Positions 19,435 to 29,806 of a stretch of DNA of 64,000 nucleotides are shown piece by piece. The notes under the pieces are model-generated. The model worked only from the letters and a program-made list of their open reading frames with translations. It did not search any database and was not told where the DNA came from. Position numbers and translations under genes: made by a program. Source of the DNA: Unio delphinus (taxonomy: Eukaryota; Mollusca; Bivalvia; Unionida; Unionidae); contig JAQISU010001235.1 in assembly GCA_029339505.1 (NCBI GenBank), positions 34,199,315 to 34,263,314 on the forward strand, given 5' to 3'. The number at the start of each line of letters is the position of its first letter. Within the stretch, counting starts at the first letter, position 1.

Positions 19435-20674
19435 ATTTAGTGTGAACTTTCCTTCTCCGATTCCAGTGCGTGAGATAGCGCTGGCAAAATTACGAGTGTA
19501 TCATAGCTGGCCTAATATCAGATCTGTTGCATTTGCCGGTCAGCAACCCAATAACGCACTGGTGTTCTCGTATAAGAATAAACCCGATGGCACTCCAGCG
19601 TGGGAAACTGTTTCGTTACCAACTGGGTCGTACCAAATTGAGCAAATCGATGCTGAAATTCAGCGTAGAATAAAATCAATCACTGGAAAAGAATCAAAAA
19701 TAGCTATTAAACTTCATGAACCGACGCTCTCGTCGTCGATCGAAATAAGCACAGAGGGATACATTGTAGATATCTATAACAGCTCGTTAAGAACAGTGTT
19801 AGGATGGCCTGAAAAACCAACGGAAAAATCCACCGCCGACTTAACCACGGAATTAAAATCATATCATGAAATCAATCCCAGTTATCGAGATAATTTATCT
19901 GATATAAGAAAAGGAAGAATCGGCGATAGATTTATATTTACCAACAAAGACACATTGCAATGGGATTTTATCATTAAAAGAACAGCCGACTCATCTGTTA
20001 CTATTTCATTTACGCTAACTGACATCCGTGGTTATTTTAATGAAATTAAACAATTATATGAAACACAACTAGAACAACTACGGAAAACAAAATTGCAAAA
20101 ACACGTTGAAATAATAAATCAACTTATATCTGACATGGAATATATCTATGAACTAATTATTCAAACAATAATTAATGACAACAGCGACAATAAACAACGA
20201 TTCCTAACCGACTACAATATCACAGAAGACAATCTGCGTAATTTCAAGTTTCCCAAATACAACGCTGATGAACTAGCAAAAATTGTTAAAACCGATATCA
20301 AGGCGCTACAAAAATCAGATTCAACTGTCCTCAGGTATAATAATGATCCAGATGGTGGCGGTAGGCATATTGCCCCGCATAATGTAAATATTTCAACGGT
20401 GATTGCGCTCAATTTAGTATGTGATGCAATCGAAGGAAGTTATCAAATTAATCTAGAGCAATCAAATCAAGCTCAGCAGGGATATATTCTTTATTCGTTT
20501 GCACCAATAGCTCCTCCAGGATTCCTAATTATTGAAAACCCAATTAATCCTGTCTACATGCGATGCCATAATAATTCGTTAACGAGAATTAATTTCCGAC
20601 TCACCGACCAGTCAAATAATTTAATTGATCTACAAGAGGAGGTGTTAGCGATTAGTTTGTTTGTGAAATCATAA
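19334..20674 (+). CDS. Penton-like minor capsid protein (single jelly roll)
   Basis: 446 codons from ATG 19334 (MSLQFNELQLLQRI); ATG 19406 (MISITSTNPEF) is the alternative and reduces the overlap with the previous gene to 29 bp. The N-terminal region matches, from memory, the penton-like family of Polintons: NFPSPIPVREIALAKLRVYH, SWPNI, then LPTGSYQIEQIDAEIQRRI and a VLGWPEKP turn. The central part (residues about 200-330) is long, charged and helical, perhaps an insertion. The C-terminal domain is beta-rich again. Pentons fill capsid vertices. The frame is intact and ends 17 bp before the right TIR. Confidence 0.75.
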   Translation: MSLQFNELQLLQRIAENTTPIRTSMISITSTNPEFSVNFPSPIPVREIALAKLRVYHSWPNIRSVAFAGQQPNNALVFSYKNKPDGTPAWETVSLPTGSYQIEQIDAEIQRRIKSITGKESKIAIKLHEPTLSSSIEISTEGYIVDIYNSSLRTVLGWPEKPTEKSTADLTTELKSYHEINPSYRDNLSDIRKGRIGDRFIFTNKDTLQWDFIIKRTADSSVTISFTLTDIRGYFNEIKQLYETQLEQLRKTKLQKHVEIINQLISDMEYIYELIIQTIINDNSDNKQRFLTDYNITEDNLRNFKFPKYNADELAKIVKTDIKALQKSDSTVLRYNNDPDGGGRHIAPHNVNISTVIALNLVCDAIEGSYQINLEQSNQAQQGYILYSFAPIAPPGFLIIENPINPVYMRCHNNSLTRINFRLTDQSNNLIDLQEEVLAISLFVKS

Positions 20675-20681
20675 ATGATTT
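20666..20681. terminator. Palindrome AAATCA-TAAA-TGATTT overlapping the penton stop
   Basis: A perfect 6-bp stem of the same form as those at 14948 and 16430. The TAA stop of the penton-like gene lies within its loop side. The position fits a transcript 3'-end signal. Confidence 0.4.
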
Positions 20682-20691
20682 TCGTCCTAAA

Positions 20692-20869
20692 GACTGGATC
20701 AAATATTTGGTTAACCTGTAGCAGCAGAGAGGGTGGATGACAACGACGTTTGGCGTATATAAGGAAATCTTATTTTATCGAATAGACGTCATTTTTTTAC
20801 TATTTGGTAGAAGCCTCAGATCATCGAATCGACGCCTCTATAAAGTTGTAGGGTTCACCCTCTCTGCTG

Positions 20870-20871
<2 letters not shown>
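20692..20871 (-). repeat. Right terminal inverted repeat of the Polinton (180 bp)
   Basis: Reverse complement of the left TIR with only one mismatch cluster. It contains the inner 16-bp repeat at 20720-20735 and the outer one at 20856-20871. The inner end carries a copy of the last codons of the ATPase gene. Confidence 0.95.

Positions 20872-20964
<93 letters not shown>
20872..20964. repeat. (TA)n microsatellite, right flank of the Polinton
   Basis: Begins at the first base after the element end and mirrors the (TA)n tract before 4602. Confidence 0.95.
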
Positions 20965-20968
<4 letters not shown>

Positions 20969-21820
20969 ATATATAAGTTTTGTGATAGGTGAAAAGTGAC
21001 ATATATTTAACGACAATCATATAAAGAGGAAAATTTTAAACAGAATTATCATGAGTAGACTGACTTTTGTTTTTCAAAACTGTTCATGAGCACAGATTTG
21101 GCACCAATCACGATTTCTATTTCGAATTTTGAATTAGATTGATCCATATATGAAAACGATCATCAATGGATGTATTGGGAAATTTGGTTTTGTCAAAAGT
21201 CAGTTAGAATTTAATTATCTGACTTATGAAAATACCAAATAAAGAACAAGTTTAGTATAGTATTTTCTTTTACATGGAGCAAAAATGTATCGAAGTAAAC
21301 TTAAATAAGATGAAATAGATACTGTCATTAAATGCGTTTAATTCTTTTTTTTTTCTTCAGGCCGAAATTGGACTTAAGATAAATAATTATCATTGCACAT
21401 AGTGTTGTAATATTCATGCAAAGATTTATTAAGAAGAAAATATTGCATTAAGGTATAATACATGGATAATACAGGTTTGTATTATGCTGTGAATCTGTGT
21501 TCAATACATCACGTGATCAGAAGTACAGAAGATTAAACTCCAATTTATACAAAATAAAGACTATCAAAATAAATGTTACATAAATATATATTAATTATAT
21601 TTCAATACGGTGGTTCTAATGGCTGTAGAAGGAACTATAAAGTTAGAATACAAGATTTGTCCGAAGTAGCGTCATCACAATAAAATAGACATCACGAAAA
21701 GAAACAAATATGGAACAATTCTGTGTGACAATATTATAATTGGAGAGATTAATGTCTCAGGAGGATTCTGTTAAAAAAAATTAAACAAAGTTTCGATTGT
21801 AATTATTTCGATTTTGACTA
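20965..21820. other. Host intergenic DNA, nothing recognised
   Basis: AT-rich, with no ORF of note, RNA gene or repeat visible to me. Confidence 0.6.
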
Positions 21821-22048
21821 GATACATTAAAGTTTTATGGTGCTGATTTTGGCAACATATTTATGCAAGATGCATTAAAGTTTAATGGTGCTGATTTTGG
21901 CAACATATTTATGCAAGATGCATTAAAGTTTAATGGTGCTGATTTTGGCAACATATTTATGCAAGATGCATTAAAGTTTAATGGTGCTGATTTTGGCAAC
22001 ATATTTATGCAAGATGCATTAAAGTTTAATGGTGCTGAAGGCAACATG
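21821..22048. repeat. 48-bp tandem repeat, about 4.7 copies
   Basis: Units begin at 21821, 21869, 21917, 21965 and 22013 (gatgcattaaagtttaatgg...). The inner copies are identical or nearly so. The period is a multiple of three, so both strands stay open (for example MQDALKFNGADFGNIF), but no conserved protein context surrounds it. From 22049 to 22444 I see nothing further. Confidence 0.93.
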
Positions 22049-22444
22049 TATCCGATGTACAGTCAATACTCTGAAGCATTTTGAATATTCTGAACAGCAA
22101 AACACATTTAAAGTTTTGTTTTTGCCTAAATTCAATTCACAAAGATATAAACCATTCGTTATTTGAGCAGCAAATTCTATTAAATATGTCTTAAGAAGAG
22201 TTGAATAGGATAGCACTGCTAGAGTATGAAAAAGTAAGACCAACCCAAACTGCAATCCTATGTTATTCAAAGGGGAAAATGAACGATGTTTGAAGTCAAC
22301 AGAGATGTGTTAAGTTTGTGAGAGAAACCAAGGTAAGTTTCCATTACATGGTATAAAGGTGCAGCACACAGGGAACGCAATTTGAATTTTCAATATGGAA
22401 TTGTATACTGTTGTTCTTTCGTAACTTGTCTGGTCATTAGAGCA

Positions 22445-22669
22445 TACCAAAGACTTATAAAAAAATGGTACTAACAGCTGCCTCGCTCGGCACTCAGCAT
22501 TAAGAGGTTAGTGTTAGGACTGGTCGGCCTGGTGACAGGATAATGTGACTGGGTGGGAACATCATGCCACATGTTTGCGGCATGATGCCCCAGTGCTAGA
22601 CATCACTATAAACTGCAGACATTGTAGCGATATGACTGAAAAATTGTTAAAAGCTACGTTAAAAAAAAA
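22445..22669 (+). mobile_element. SINE, 5'-truncated copy
   Basis: Shares taccaaagac, ggtactaacagctgcctcgc, cactcagcattaagagg, ggataatgtgactg and gatatgactgaaaaattgtt with the inverted copy at 28857-29153. It ends in an A-rich tail. The tRNA-like head is missing. The conserved central block resembles a SINE core widespread in bivalves (Meta-SINE or similar, from memory). Confidence 0.75.
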
Positions 22670-22960
22670 CAACCTAATCAAACAAGCAAACTAAAATCTT
22701 TGAGGAATGATAATTACCAATGTGAACACATTGCTAGCTTTGAAAGGTTTAATGAAACGGCTATACCACAAATAGAACAGTTACTCATCATCTATCTATT
22801 GACACGTATTATATATTACGATACATTATGATTATGACGTCATTAAACACGTTAACTTTCAAACACTTCAAGATCTGTATTACTATTTTGTTACCTGACG
22901 TTTGTGACAAGTTAGGAATGCATGTATCATGACAAACAGAACACAGCACACTGCTCACTT

Positions 22961-23122
22961 TTATATCGTACCAGTACCAGCTGATGATACAACTGAACGG
23001 ACCATATACATGTTTAATATCGTACCAGTACCAGCTGATGATACAACTGAACGGACCATATACATGTTTTATATCGTACCAATACCAGCTGATGATACAA
23101 CTGAACGGACCATATATATGTT
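22961..23122. repeat. 54-bp tandem repeat, 3 copies
   Basis: Unit atcgtaccagtaccagctga...accatatacatgt at 22961, 23015 and 23069, with few differences. The period is a multiple of three, giving an open frame with IVPVPADDTTERTIYMF repeats that then runs to 23282. No family is recognised, so I do not call a gene. 23123-23629 holds nothing else. Confidence 0.93.
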
Positions 23123-23629
23123 CCTGATGATCCACAGTGGAATGCGACGTGGAATTAGCATGATGTCACCTAGTGACTCAATAATGCTCTTCAGACGCCA
23201 AAAAAAGAGAAAGTCTGAGGCTTTGGAAATTCAAAGCTGTGATAGAATGAGACCATCTATTAATGTCATAGATTCATTGTAGATCTATTTTGAGATTGAG
23301 AACTTTTACAGTTACATAAGAAAAATAAACATAAGTTTTATGTCAAAAGTGACTCTCCCAAGAACAATATATTTTATATCGTACGAATGAATAAGAAAGA
23401 AAGTTCCTGAAGTTTTCAAGATGAGTTGAATAGCATTGCCATTCAGAGGTTTGTAGGTTAATGACAAAACTCAATTCAGTGACAAATGACACAGACAAAA
23501 AGTCTAAAAAGAAATTTAACAAAAGTAATGAAAAATAATTTAAAATTCAATATGCACAAAGGCTGCTCATTCAGTCAAAAGAAAAAATCTATAGAGATGA
23601 ATTTACTTATGTCGCACCTATGAGATTAT

Positions 23630-24375
23630 CGAATCAGAAAATAGCATTGTCTATGTATGAGATAATCCAATCAGATGAATACAGTAAAAGTGTCTATGTA
23701 TGAGATAATAGAATCAGATGAATACAGTAGAAGTGTCTATGTATGAGATAATCGAATCAGATGAATACAGTAGAGGTATATATGTATGAGATAATCGAAT
23801 CAGATGAATACAGTAGAATTATCTATGTATGAGATGATCGACTCAGATGAATACAATATAAGTGTCTATGTATGAGATAATCGAATCAGATGAATACAGT
23901 ATAACTATCTATATAAGAGATAATCGAATCAGATGAATACAGTAGAATTATCTATGTATGATATAATCGAATCAGATGAATACAGTAGAATTATATATGT
24001 ATGATATAATCGAATCAGATGAATACAGTAGAAGTGTCTATGTATGATATAATCGAATCAGATGAATACAGTAGAAGTGTCTATGTATGATATAATCGAA
24101 TCAGATGAATACAGTAGAAGTGTCTATGTATAAGATAATCGAATCAGATGAATAAAGTAGAAGTATCTGTGTCAGAGATAATGGAATCAGACTTAAGGAA
24201 GTATCATGTCTATGTCTTAAATATTATCGAATCAGACTTAAGCAAATATTAAGTTTATGTCAAGAATATTATCGAATCAGACTTAAGGAAATATCATGTC
24301 TGTGTCTAGAATATTATCGAATCAGACTTAAGGAAATATCATGTCTGTGTCTAGAATATTATCGAATCAGGCTTA
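23630..24375. repeat. Minisatellite: 43-bp units grading into a second, related unit
   Basis: About a dozen copies of gtctatgtatgagataatcg + aatcagatgaatacagtaga + agt, with scattered substitutions. From about 24170 they are replaced by units carrying aatattatcgaatcagactt + aaggaaatatcatgtctgtg. The shared core atcgaatcaga shows that the two types are related. Confidence 0.9.
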
Positions 24376-26742
24376 ATACAGCAGCATTTCTATGCATGCC
24401 ACACGTTTTTCTTTTTTTCCTTAACAATATGACCATAACACCTTATGAACATTCAAACACTTAATAGCAAAATGGATACTCAAGTTTCATTTATAATTTT
24501 GTTCTGTTTGATAGTTTATCTGAAATTCCTACTTTTATTTAATCCAGAATAATATGGTTCTATTCAAGCAATTTTCTACTGTTCATTCTCCATGACGCAG
24601 AAGCCATCCTAACATCATGTAGTCTTTCATTGAAGTCTTTGATTACAATGTTTTCTTTTTTGTACTATTACCCAAACAGCTGTTTCCATTCCTTATGTCG
24701 TCTTCTGATACAGAATTTTGTTCATTCTGTTCATGTTCATTAAAGTCATTCGTTTTTCCACAACGCTAAAGGGTTGTTATTGCTAGCATTTATCTTCTTG
24801 TTGAAGTCAGTAATTTGTGTGCTAAAATCAATAATCATTGTTGTATTATTTCTTATCTGTTTGTATTTCATTAAGCAAATATTATTTAAGAATTATTTTC
24901 TACAATATTTTTGTGTGGTATATTCCCAATATTAGTCATCCAGTAAATTTACTTCATTGTTTATTCTATGCTCTAATGGTTGTAAATATTTTTAATGCTC
25001 TCTCATATCCTGTAATGTTTTAATAACATCAGGCAGTCATTTCTCTGTTCTCATGGACTTTTCTTTTGCTTCGTCCTTTTGTAGCTGTGAGATGTCAATA
25101 TATCTTTCAATCAGTTCAATAGATATTAATTTATTTTGAATTATTAACTTTCTGTTTTGACACCTAATTTTCCTCCATTGTCTTAGACATGCTTTTGTGC
25201 AAACCGACTTGTAGATACGTCATGAAATCTGTATACTCTTCTTGTCCCAATGATCAAAGGAAAACGTTAAGCTGACTATGACGTTTTCGAAATATCTCCA
25301 TTTTACTTGAAATAAGGAAATATCGAGTTTCTTATCCTCATCTATTACGTGTATGCTAAAACATATATAATAATTGTTTATAATAAGCATAATCTTTGTT
25401 TGAAACAAAGTCGCGTACAAACCCCTTCAACATGCTGAAGCTCTAATAAACATGAGCGGGTGCTGTTGAATAAGTTGTTTGTGTTATTAATCTAGCTGAG
25501 ATAAATGTAAAGATTTGTTTTTTATTTTCCCAAAACCACGAATTGTATCACATTGAGTAGCTGACTTTGAAGTTCTCTTGACAGTGAATCCAAGCAATTT
25601 AGCAATGTTCTTAGTAATTGTTACATAGAGTGATTTTAACTTTTCACTTTTGTTTCAAACATTCTGATTCAATCTTCTTTTTTTCCCCCATTATTTAAGT
25701 CGTTCCTTCTTTGGCTTTACTCACGTTTATCTCAACCTTGTAAACTCCATGATGATTTAAAAATAATTTAAATTTAATTGATCAATTAGTAAAATAAATT
25801 CGTTTCGAGTTAAGTGAAAATATGTTGGCAACAGAAAACAAATTATATTATTTGCAACCATGACGATGGGTTTTCTGGTTTCGTTAAATGGATTGGCAAT
25901 TACTATGCTTTATCAGGTAGACTGTTCTCATTGTAGGCGATTCGATTGCATTATAACTTTCCATTTGTATCGGAAAAATTAAAACAGTCAAGAGTAGTGC
26001 CAAAGGTGCAGGTGCTCGCCATTCTAGTTTAACCATTGAATTTGTATATTTTGCAGTTTCTATTTCCAAATGGAGATTCTTTCTAATGCTTTCAGATATA
26101 TTTTTTCTTCAATTTCTTCAACTGCAATAAAAAGAGATGTTTAAAAAATGGTGTTCAATGTTGACATTCAGTAAGATTCAGATGGCTTTTATTGTCTTAA
26201 TAATTACGATTTTTTTCTTTGTCACGTACTCTTTGGTGGCTTAAAACACTACCACCATCAACAAAAACGCATGTAATATATATCCATACTTATCAGTCTA
26301 TCAGTTCGTCGTTATAACTTCTTTTTTTAATGATCAATTTTTCCTTGAAAGACTTTATGCTATTATTGTTGCATTAAAAAAGCAACATGGACACCAGTTG
26401 CTATATCTGCAATATCACCAAAAACTACTGCAGTTTCTAAACAACTAATTCAGCTGCTGTTATACCCTTATGGCATACGACAGTTGCTGTTCTACCTTCA
26501 ATTTAGTTTAAAACTGCTTTTATTTATTTCTAACACCTCTGTAGATATCTCTGATCATTCTTAATATCTTTGTTGCAAACTGAAGTTCATAGCACTATTG
26601 TCATAATCACAGACGGACATGCCTAATCGAATCTTGACATCAGCAGTGTAAAAATTAAAAGTGTATCACTTGGTAGCTTTTATTTTAGAATTATGTATGA
26701 AAGAGACAGCCTGGTCTTCGAAGTGGTAAGCGGTTTATAATT
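24376..26742. other. Host intergenic DNA, nothing recognised
   Basis: T-rich, low-complexity intergenic sequence. ORFs of about 61-66 codons here show no motif. Confidence 0.55.
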
Positions 26743-26862
26743 TTTCAACTTATGTTTTGCGTATATTTGTTGTATTTATGACTGCTAAGGATGGGATTTG
26801 AATTTTCAACTTTCGTTTTACGTATATTTGTTGTATGTATGACTGCTAAGGATGGGATATGA
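26743..26862. repeat. 60-bp direct duplication
   Basis: Two adjacent copies of ttcaactt...gcgtatatttgttgta...tgactgctaaggatggga, differing at about seven positions. 26863-27576 shows nothing else. Confidence 0.8.
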
Positions 26863-27576
26863 AAAGCTTTCTTTAGCTGCTTACTTCTTAAAACAGAAAC
26901 AGAAATATTCTTGAGTCAATAAGTACACATTTTGCTTTGTTGATAATACGCCATTTATTGAGTAATACTTTAGTCAGGCAAGCGTTCATGTTGTATTAGC
27001 TAGGTAATTAAGAACTGAAAAACACTCAAATGATTAGCTGTACAATTACTTCTAAATCTTATGTTTGACGGTGGACCAAATGCAATTCTTTTCGAAGGAA
27101 ATGCTGTAGGCAATAATACGAACACAGTTTATTGTTTTATGATAAATTGTGTGGTGATGTTTTTCGTTTCATTCATATTCGACTGTTATTTGCATGTAAA
27201 AACATTGAGATGTATTAAGTAAAAGGTCAACCATATCTGATTTTAGCCAATTCTAGTTTTAACCATATTCTTGTATTGCTTTATCAACTGCATATTTTTC
27301 AGGTTTTAGTAACCGATGCAGCAAGTGGCGATAGTGCCTCATCAAGGGCAGAGATGAATAGCCTATTGAAGGCTTCATAAATTTATAGCAATTATTTACT
27401 ATCATTATTGACAGTATGGTTAATATTACAAATCTAATTGTATTGTTACAGAGCAAATAGTTTCATATATGTGCTTTTGTTAATTGAATTTCTTGCTTGA
27501 TCACAAAATAAAGGTTATTTTACGTTTTGAACATGGAAATAAACATGAAAGTTGAACAGATTTATCAAGCTTGATA

Positions 27577-27640
27577 ATATTTAATAATTAATACTTAATA
27601 ATTAATACCTAATACTTAATAATTAATACTTAATACATGT
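27577..27640. repeat. Short tandem repeat (taatacttaataatt)n
   Basis: Several imperfect copies of taataattaatactt in about 60 bp. 27641-27909 shows nothing else. Confidence 0.8.
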
Positions 27641-27909
27641 ACTTTTATATTCCAAATGCCAATATCATACCGCAACCTGACGTTATTCATAGTATCCAGT
27701 TTAATTGACTTTTTTCCCCTTCCAAATCCGCGTACCATACCAGGTTCTGTAACAGGATTCGTCACCGTGTAGTTACCAGAAGTGTTTAACAGTTTGTATA
27801 TGACAAATTAAGAGTAACTTTAGTTTTATTTCATCCTTTGCTGAATTAACTAAGTTAAGGTACGTTTTGGACTGATCTTTAGTTCTTTGTTTTTTTTTAT
27901 TCTTTGTTT

Positions 27910-28225
27910 ACAATTTTGAAGTCATATGAACAACGTTCTTTTGCATACCAGAGCCCAGCAACGTGGAACGAATTGTTCATTGAAAGTAGAAACAAAGACA
28001 CAGTGACCCCTTTAAAAAGTGCTCTTAAAACACACCCTTTTTGGCTGCAAGAACAAACACAAAGACCTAATATTGTTTTGTACCTGAATACTTTCAGGAT
28101 TTTTTTGTTTTCTAATTTCATGTTTTTTTTTTTAAAAAAAAAGTAATTTTTTAAAATAGTCATATCATTATAAATGTTGTAATACGCTTAGCGCTTCTAA
28201 AGATCAGGCGCTATACGAAGTTCTC
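27910..28225 (+). pseudogene. LINE 3'-end relic (reverse-transcriptase C-terminal tail plus 3' UTR)
   Basis: A plus-strand frame reads YEQRSFAYQSPATWNELF...PLKSALKTHPFW. This matches the tail (RSF..APxLWNxLP...FKSxLKTHLF) that follows the RT domain in many animal non-LTR retrotransposons. It is followed by a T/A-rich stretch and then taatacgcttagcgc...ggcgctatacgaa, the typical LINE 3'-UTR ending. All catalytic regions are absent: a 5'-truncated dead copy. Confidence 0.7.
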
Positions 28226-28856
28226 CATTATTAGTATTACAATTTAAAATACATCACTGGAGGCACTATTAGAAGCATACTAAATCCTCCAATCTTGTTT
28301 TCTTTTCTCTAAGGTATACAAAAAGTGTCGACGTCTATTAGTAAACCCAATTTAAACAATTCATGCAAAATAGGCTTTTCTTGTGCAGATAAAGCATCTA
28401 CACTGCCACATTAACTTTTTTTGCCGATTCTCTCCGTTTTTTTTCAGTCTCCTATATGATAACGTTTTAATCTTGTTGATTTTGTAAGTTCTTTACATAT
28501 CAGCTATTCTGTATTTCGTTTTGTCCATCTCATCTACTAATTTGTATGTTGTATTTGTAATACATTACTACTGGAGTCACATATATTGATCGGATGAGTA
28601 TTTTTGTATTCAGTAGTTATCATTAGTAAAAACGTCGATCCATGTTTTGGTTTGATTTCAAGTGAATCAATCATCTACAAATAGTTTCGTCCAAGTTGAA
28701 AAGTGTTCTTTCTTTTTTAAATATAGCAAATCCGTAACTTTCCTGACCAAAAGCAGATTTCTTTACCAAAATGCATCTTTTCAGGATATTGCTTTTGAAT
28801 CTTTTTTTGTCGTAGTTTTAAAAGATGTGTGTGTGTGTGTGTGTGTGATTCGGATT
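28226..28856. other. Host intergenic DNA with a (GT)n tract
   Basis: Nothing recognised except a (GT)11 run at about 28827-28848, just beyond the 3' end of the minus-strand SINE. Confidence 0.55.
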
Positions 28857-29153
28857 TTTAACGTAGCTTTAACAATTTTTCAGTCATATCGCTACGATGT
28901 CTGCGTTGTGACAGTTTACAGTGATGTCTACTGGGACATCATGCCGCAGACATTTAGCATAATATCCTCCACAGTCACATTATCCTGACCACTAGGCCGA
29001 CCAATCATTACACTATCCTCTTAATGCTGAGCGCCAAGCGAGGCAGCTGTTAGTACCATTTTTTAAAAGTCTTTGGTACGACTCAGCCGGGATCGAACCC
29101 AAGACATTCCCCGTCTGCGGCGGGCGCTCTAACTGCTAGGCCGCCGGAGCGGT
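28857..29153 (-). mobile_element. tRNA-derived SINE, near-complete copy
   Basis: Read on the minus strand, it begins CCGCTCCGGCGGCCTAGCAG. An A box (TAGCAGTTAGAGCG) and a B box (GGGTTCGATCCC) follow at tRNA spacing. The body then shares its sequence with the copy at 22445-22669 and ends in a short AT-rich tail. The head lies only 14 bp from the first LTR of the gypsy array. Confidence 0.85.
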
Positions 29154-29167
29154 TCAGTCATTAATAT

Positions 29168-29792
29168 TGTTACAAGCACAGGGGTATTCACTTGACCGAG
29201 CGGTGTCAAAACCCTGGCGCGAGTCACGCTGGAAGTCATATGTTTTCCCCAAATTTCCAAAGACTTCCATACAACTTAAGTTGTAAAATGGAAAGAAAGA
29301 CGTGTCTGCTATAATTATTAATCTTTGCTGTAATCAATGGGCGACCCAAAGGAGACAACTTGCCCAAACGTCCATTAACTGCACCTTTACATGGTTTTTC
29401 TTCATTATCATCCGTTTTCCGTACCGATAGCTTGTCATGCCATAGAAATTACACCAGTATTCCCTTACTAACTGGGAAATATTTAACTGCGCGACCCTAG
29501 GCCAGTCCATCCACAGAATTTCCGGCGTATCACACTCATATACATACGCCAATTTTCCACTATGGCCACATAAACGGTACCTACCAAGTTCCAACTTATT
29601 GATTCCATTCTATAATTTACTGATTTCCAACCATAAATGCTGCCTTTTCAATCACACTACTTGTATACACCACTGAATTTTAATATGGACTATGTTACAC
29701 CCCAGGGACAGTCATTCGGCTTGTACCCAAAATCACTACTAACGACCCAAGCATGGTTCAAATTCACTAACACTTACTCCAAATTTATTACA
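29168..29792 (-). repeat. LTR 1 (outer 3' LTR of the array)
   Basis: The edge at 29168 is fixed by where similarity to the other units begins; the element-strand end is ...CTTGTAACA. The other edge, 29792, is inferred from TGTAAT on the element strand preceded three bases away by the G-rich tract AAAGGCGGGGG. This gives 625 bp with TGTAA.../...TGTAACA ends. An 86-codon frame inside it (29334-29594, minus) is kept in all copies but looks incidental. Confidence 0.65.
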
Positions 29793-29795
29793 TTA

Positions 29796-29806
29796 CCCCC
29801 GCCTTT
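29796..29806 (-). other. Polypurine tract of gypsy unit 1
   Basis: Element strand AAAGGCGGGGG, three bases before the proposed LTR start. Identical tracts occur in each unit (for example 37728-37738). Confidence 0.55.

Noticed and set aside
22961..23282. Protein-coding gene over the 54-bp repeats
   Set aside because: Open frame explained by the period; no ATG context, domain or conservation that I can support.
23630..24375. CRISPR-like array
   Set aside because: Units are contiguous 43-bp tandem copies without unique spacers, in an animal genome.
29334..29594. 86-codon ORF inside each LTR
   Set aside because: No recognisable domain; found only within the LTR. A possible accessory frame, but unsupported.
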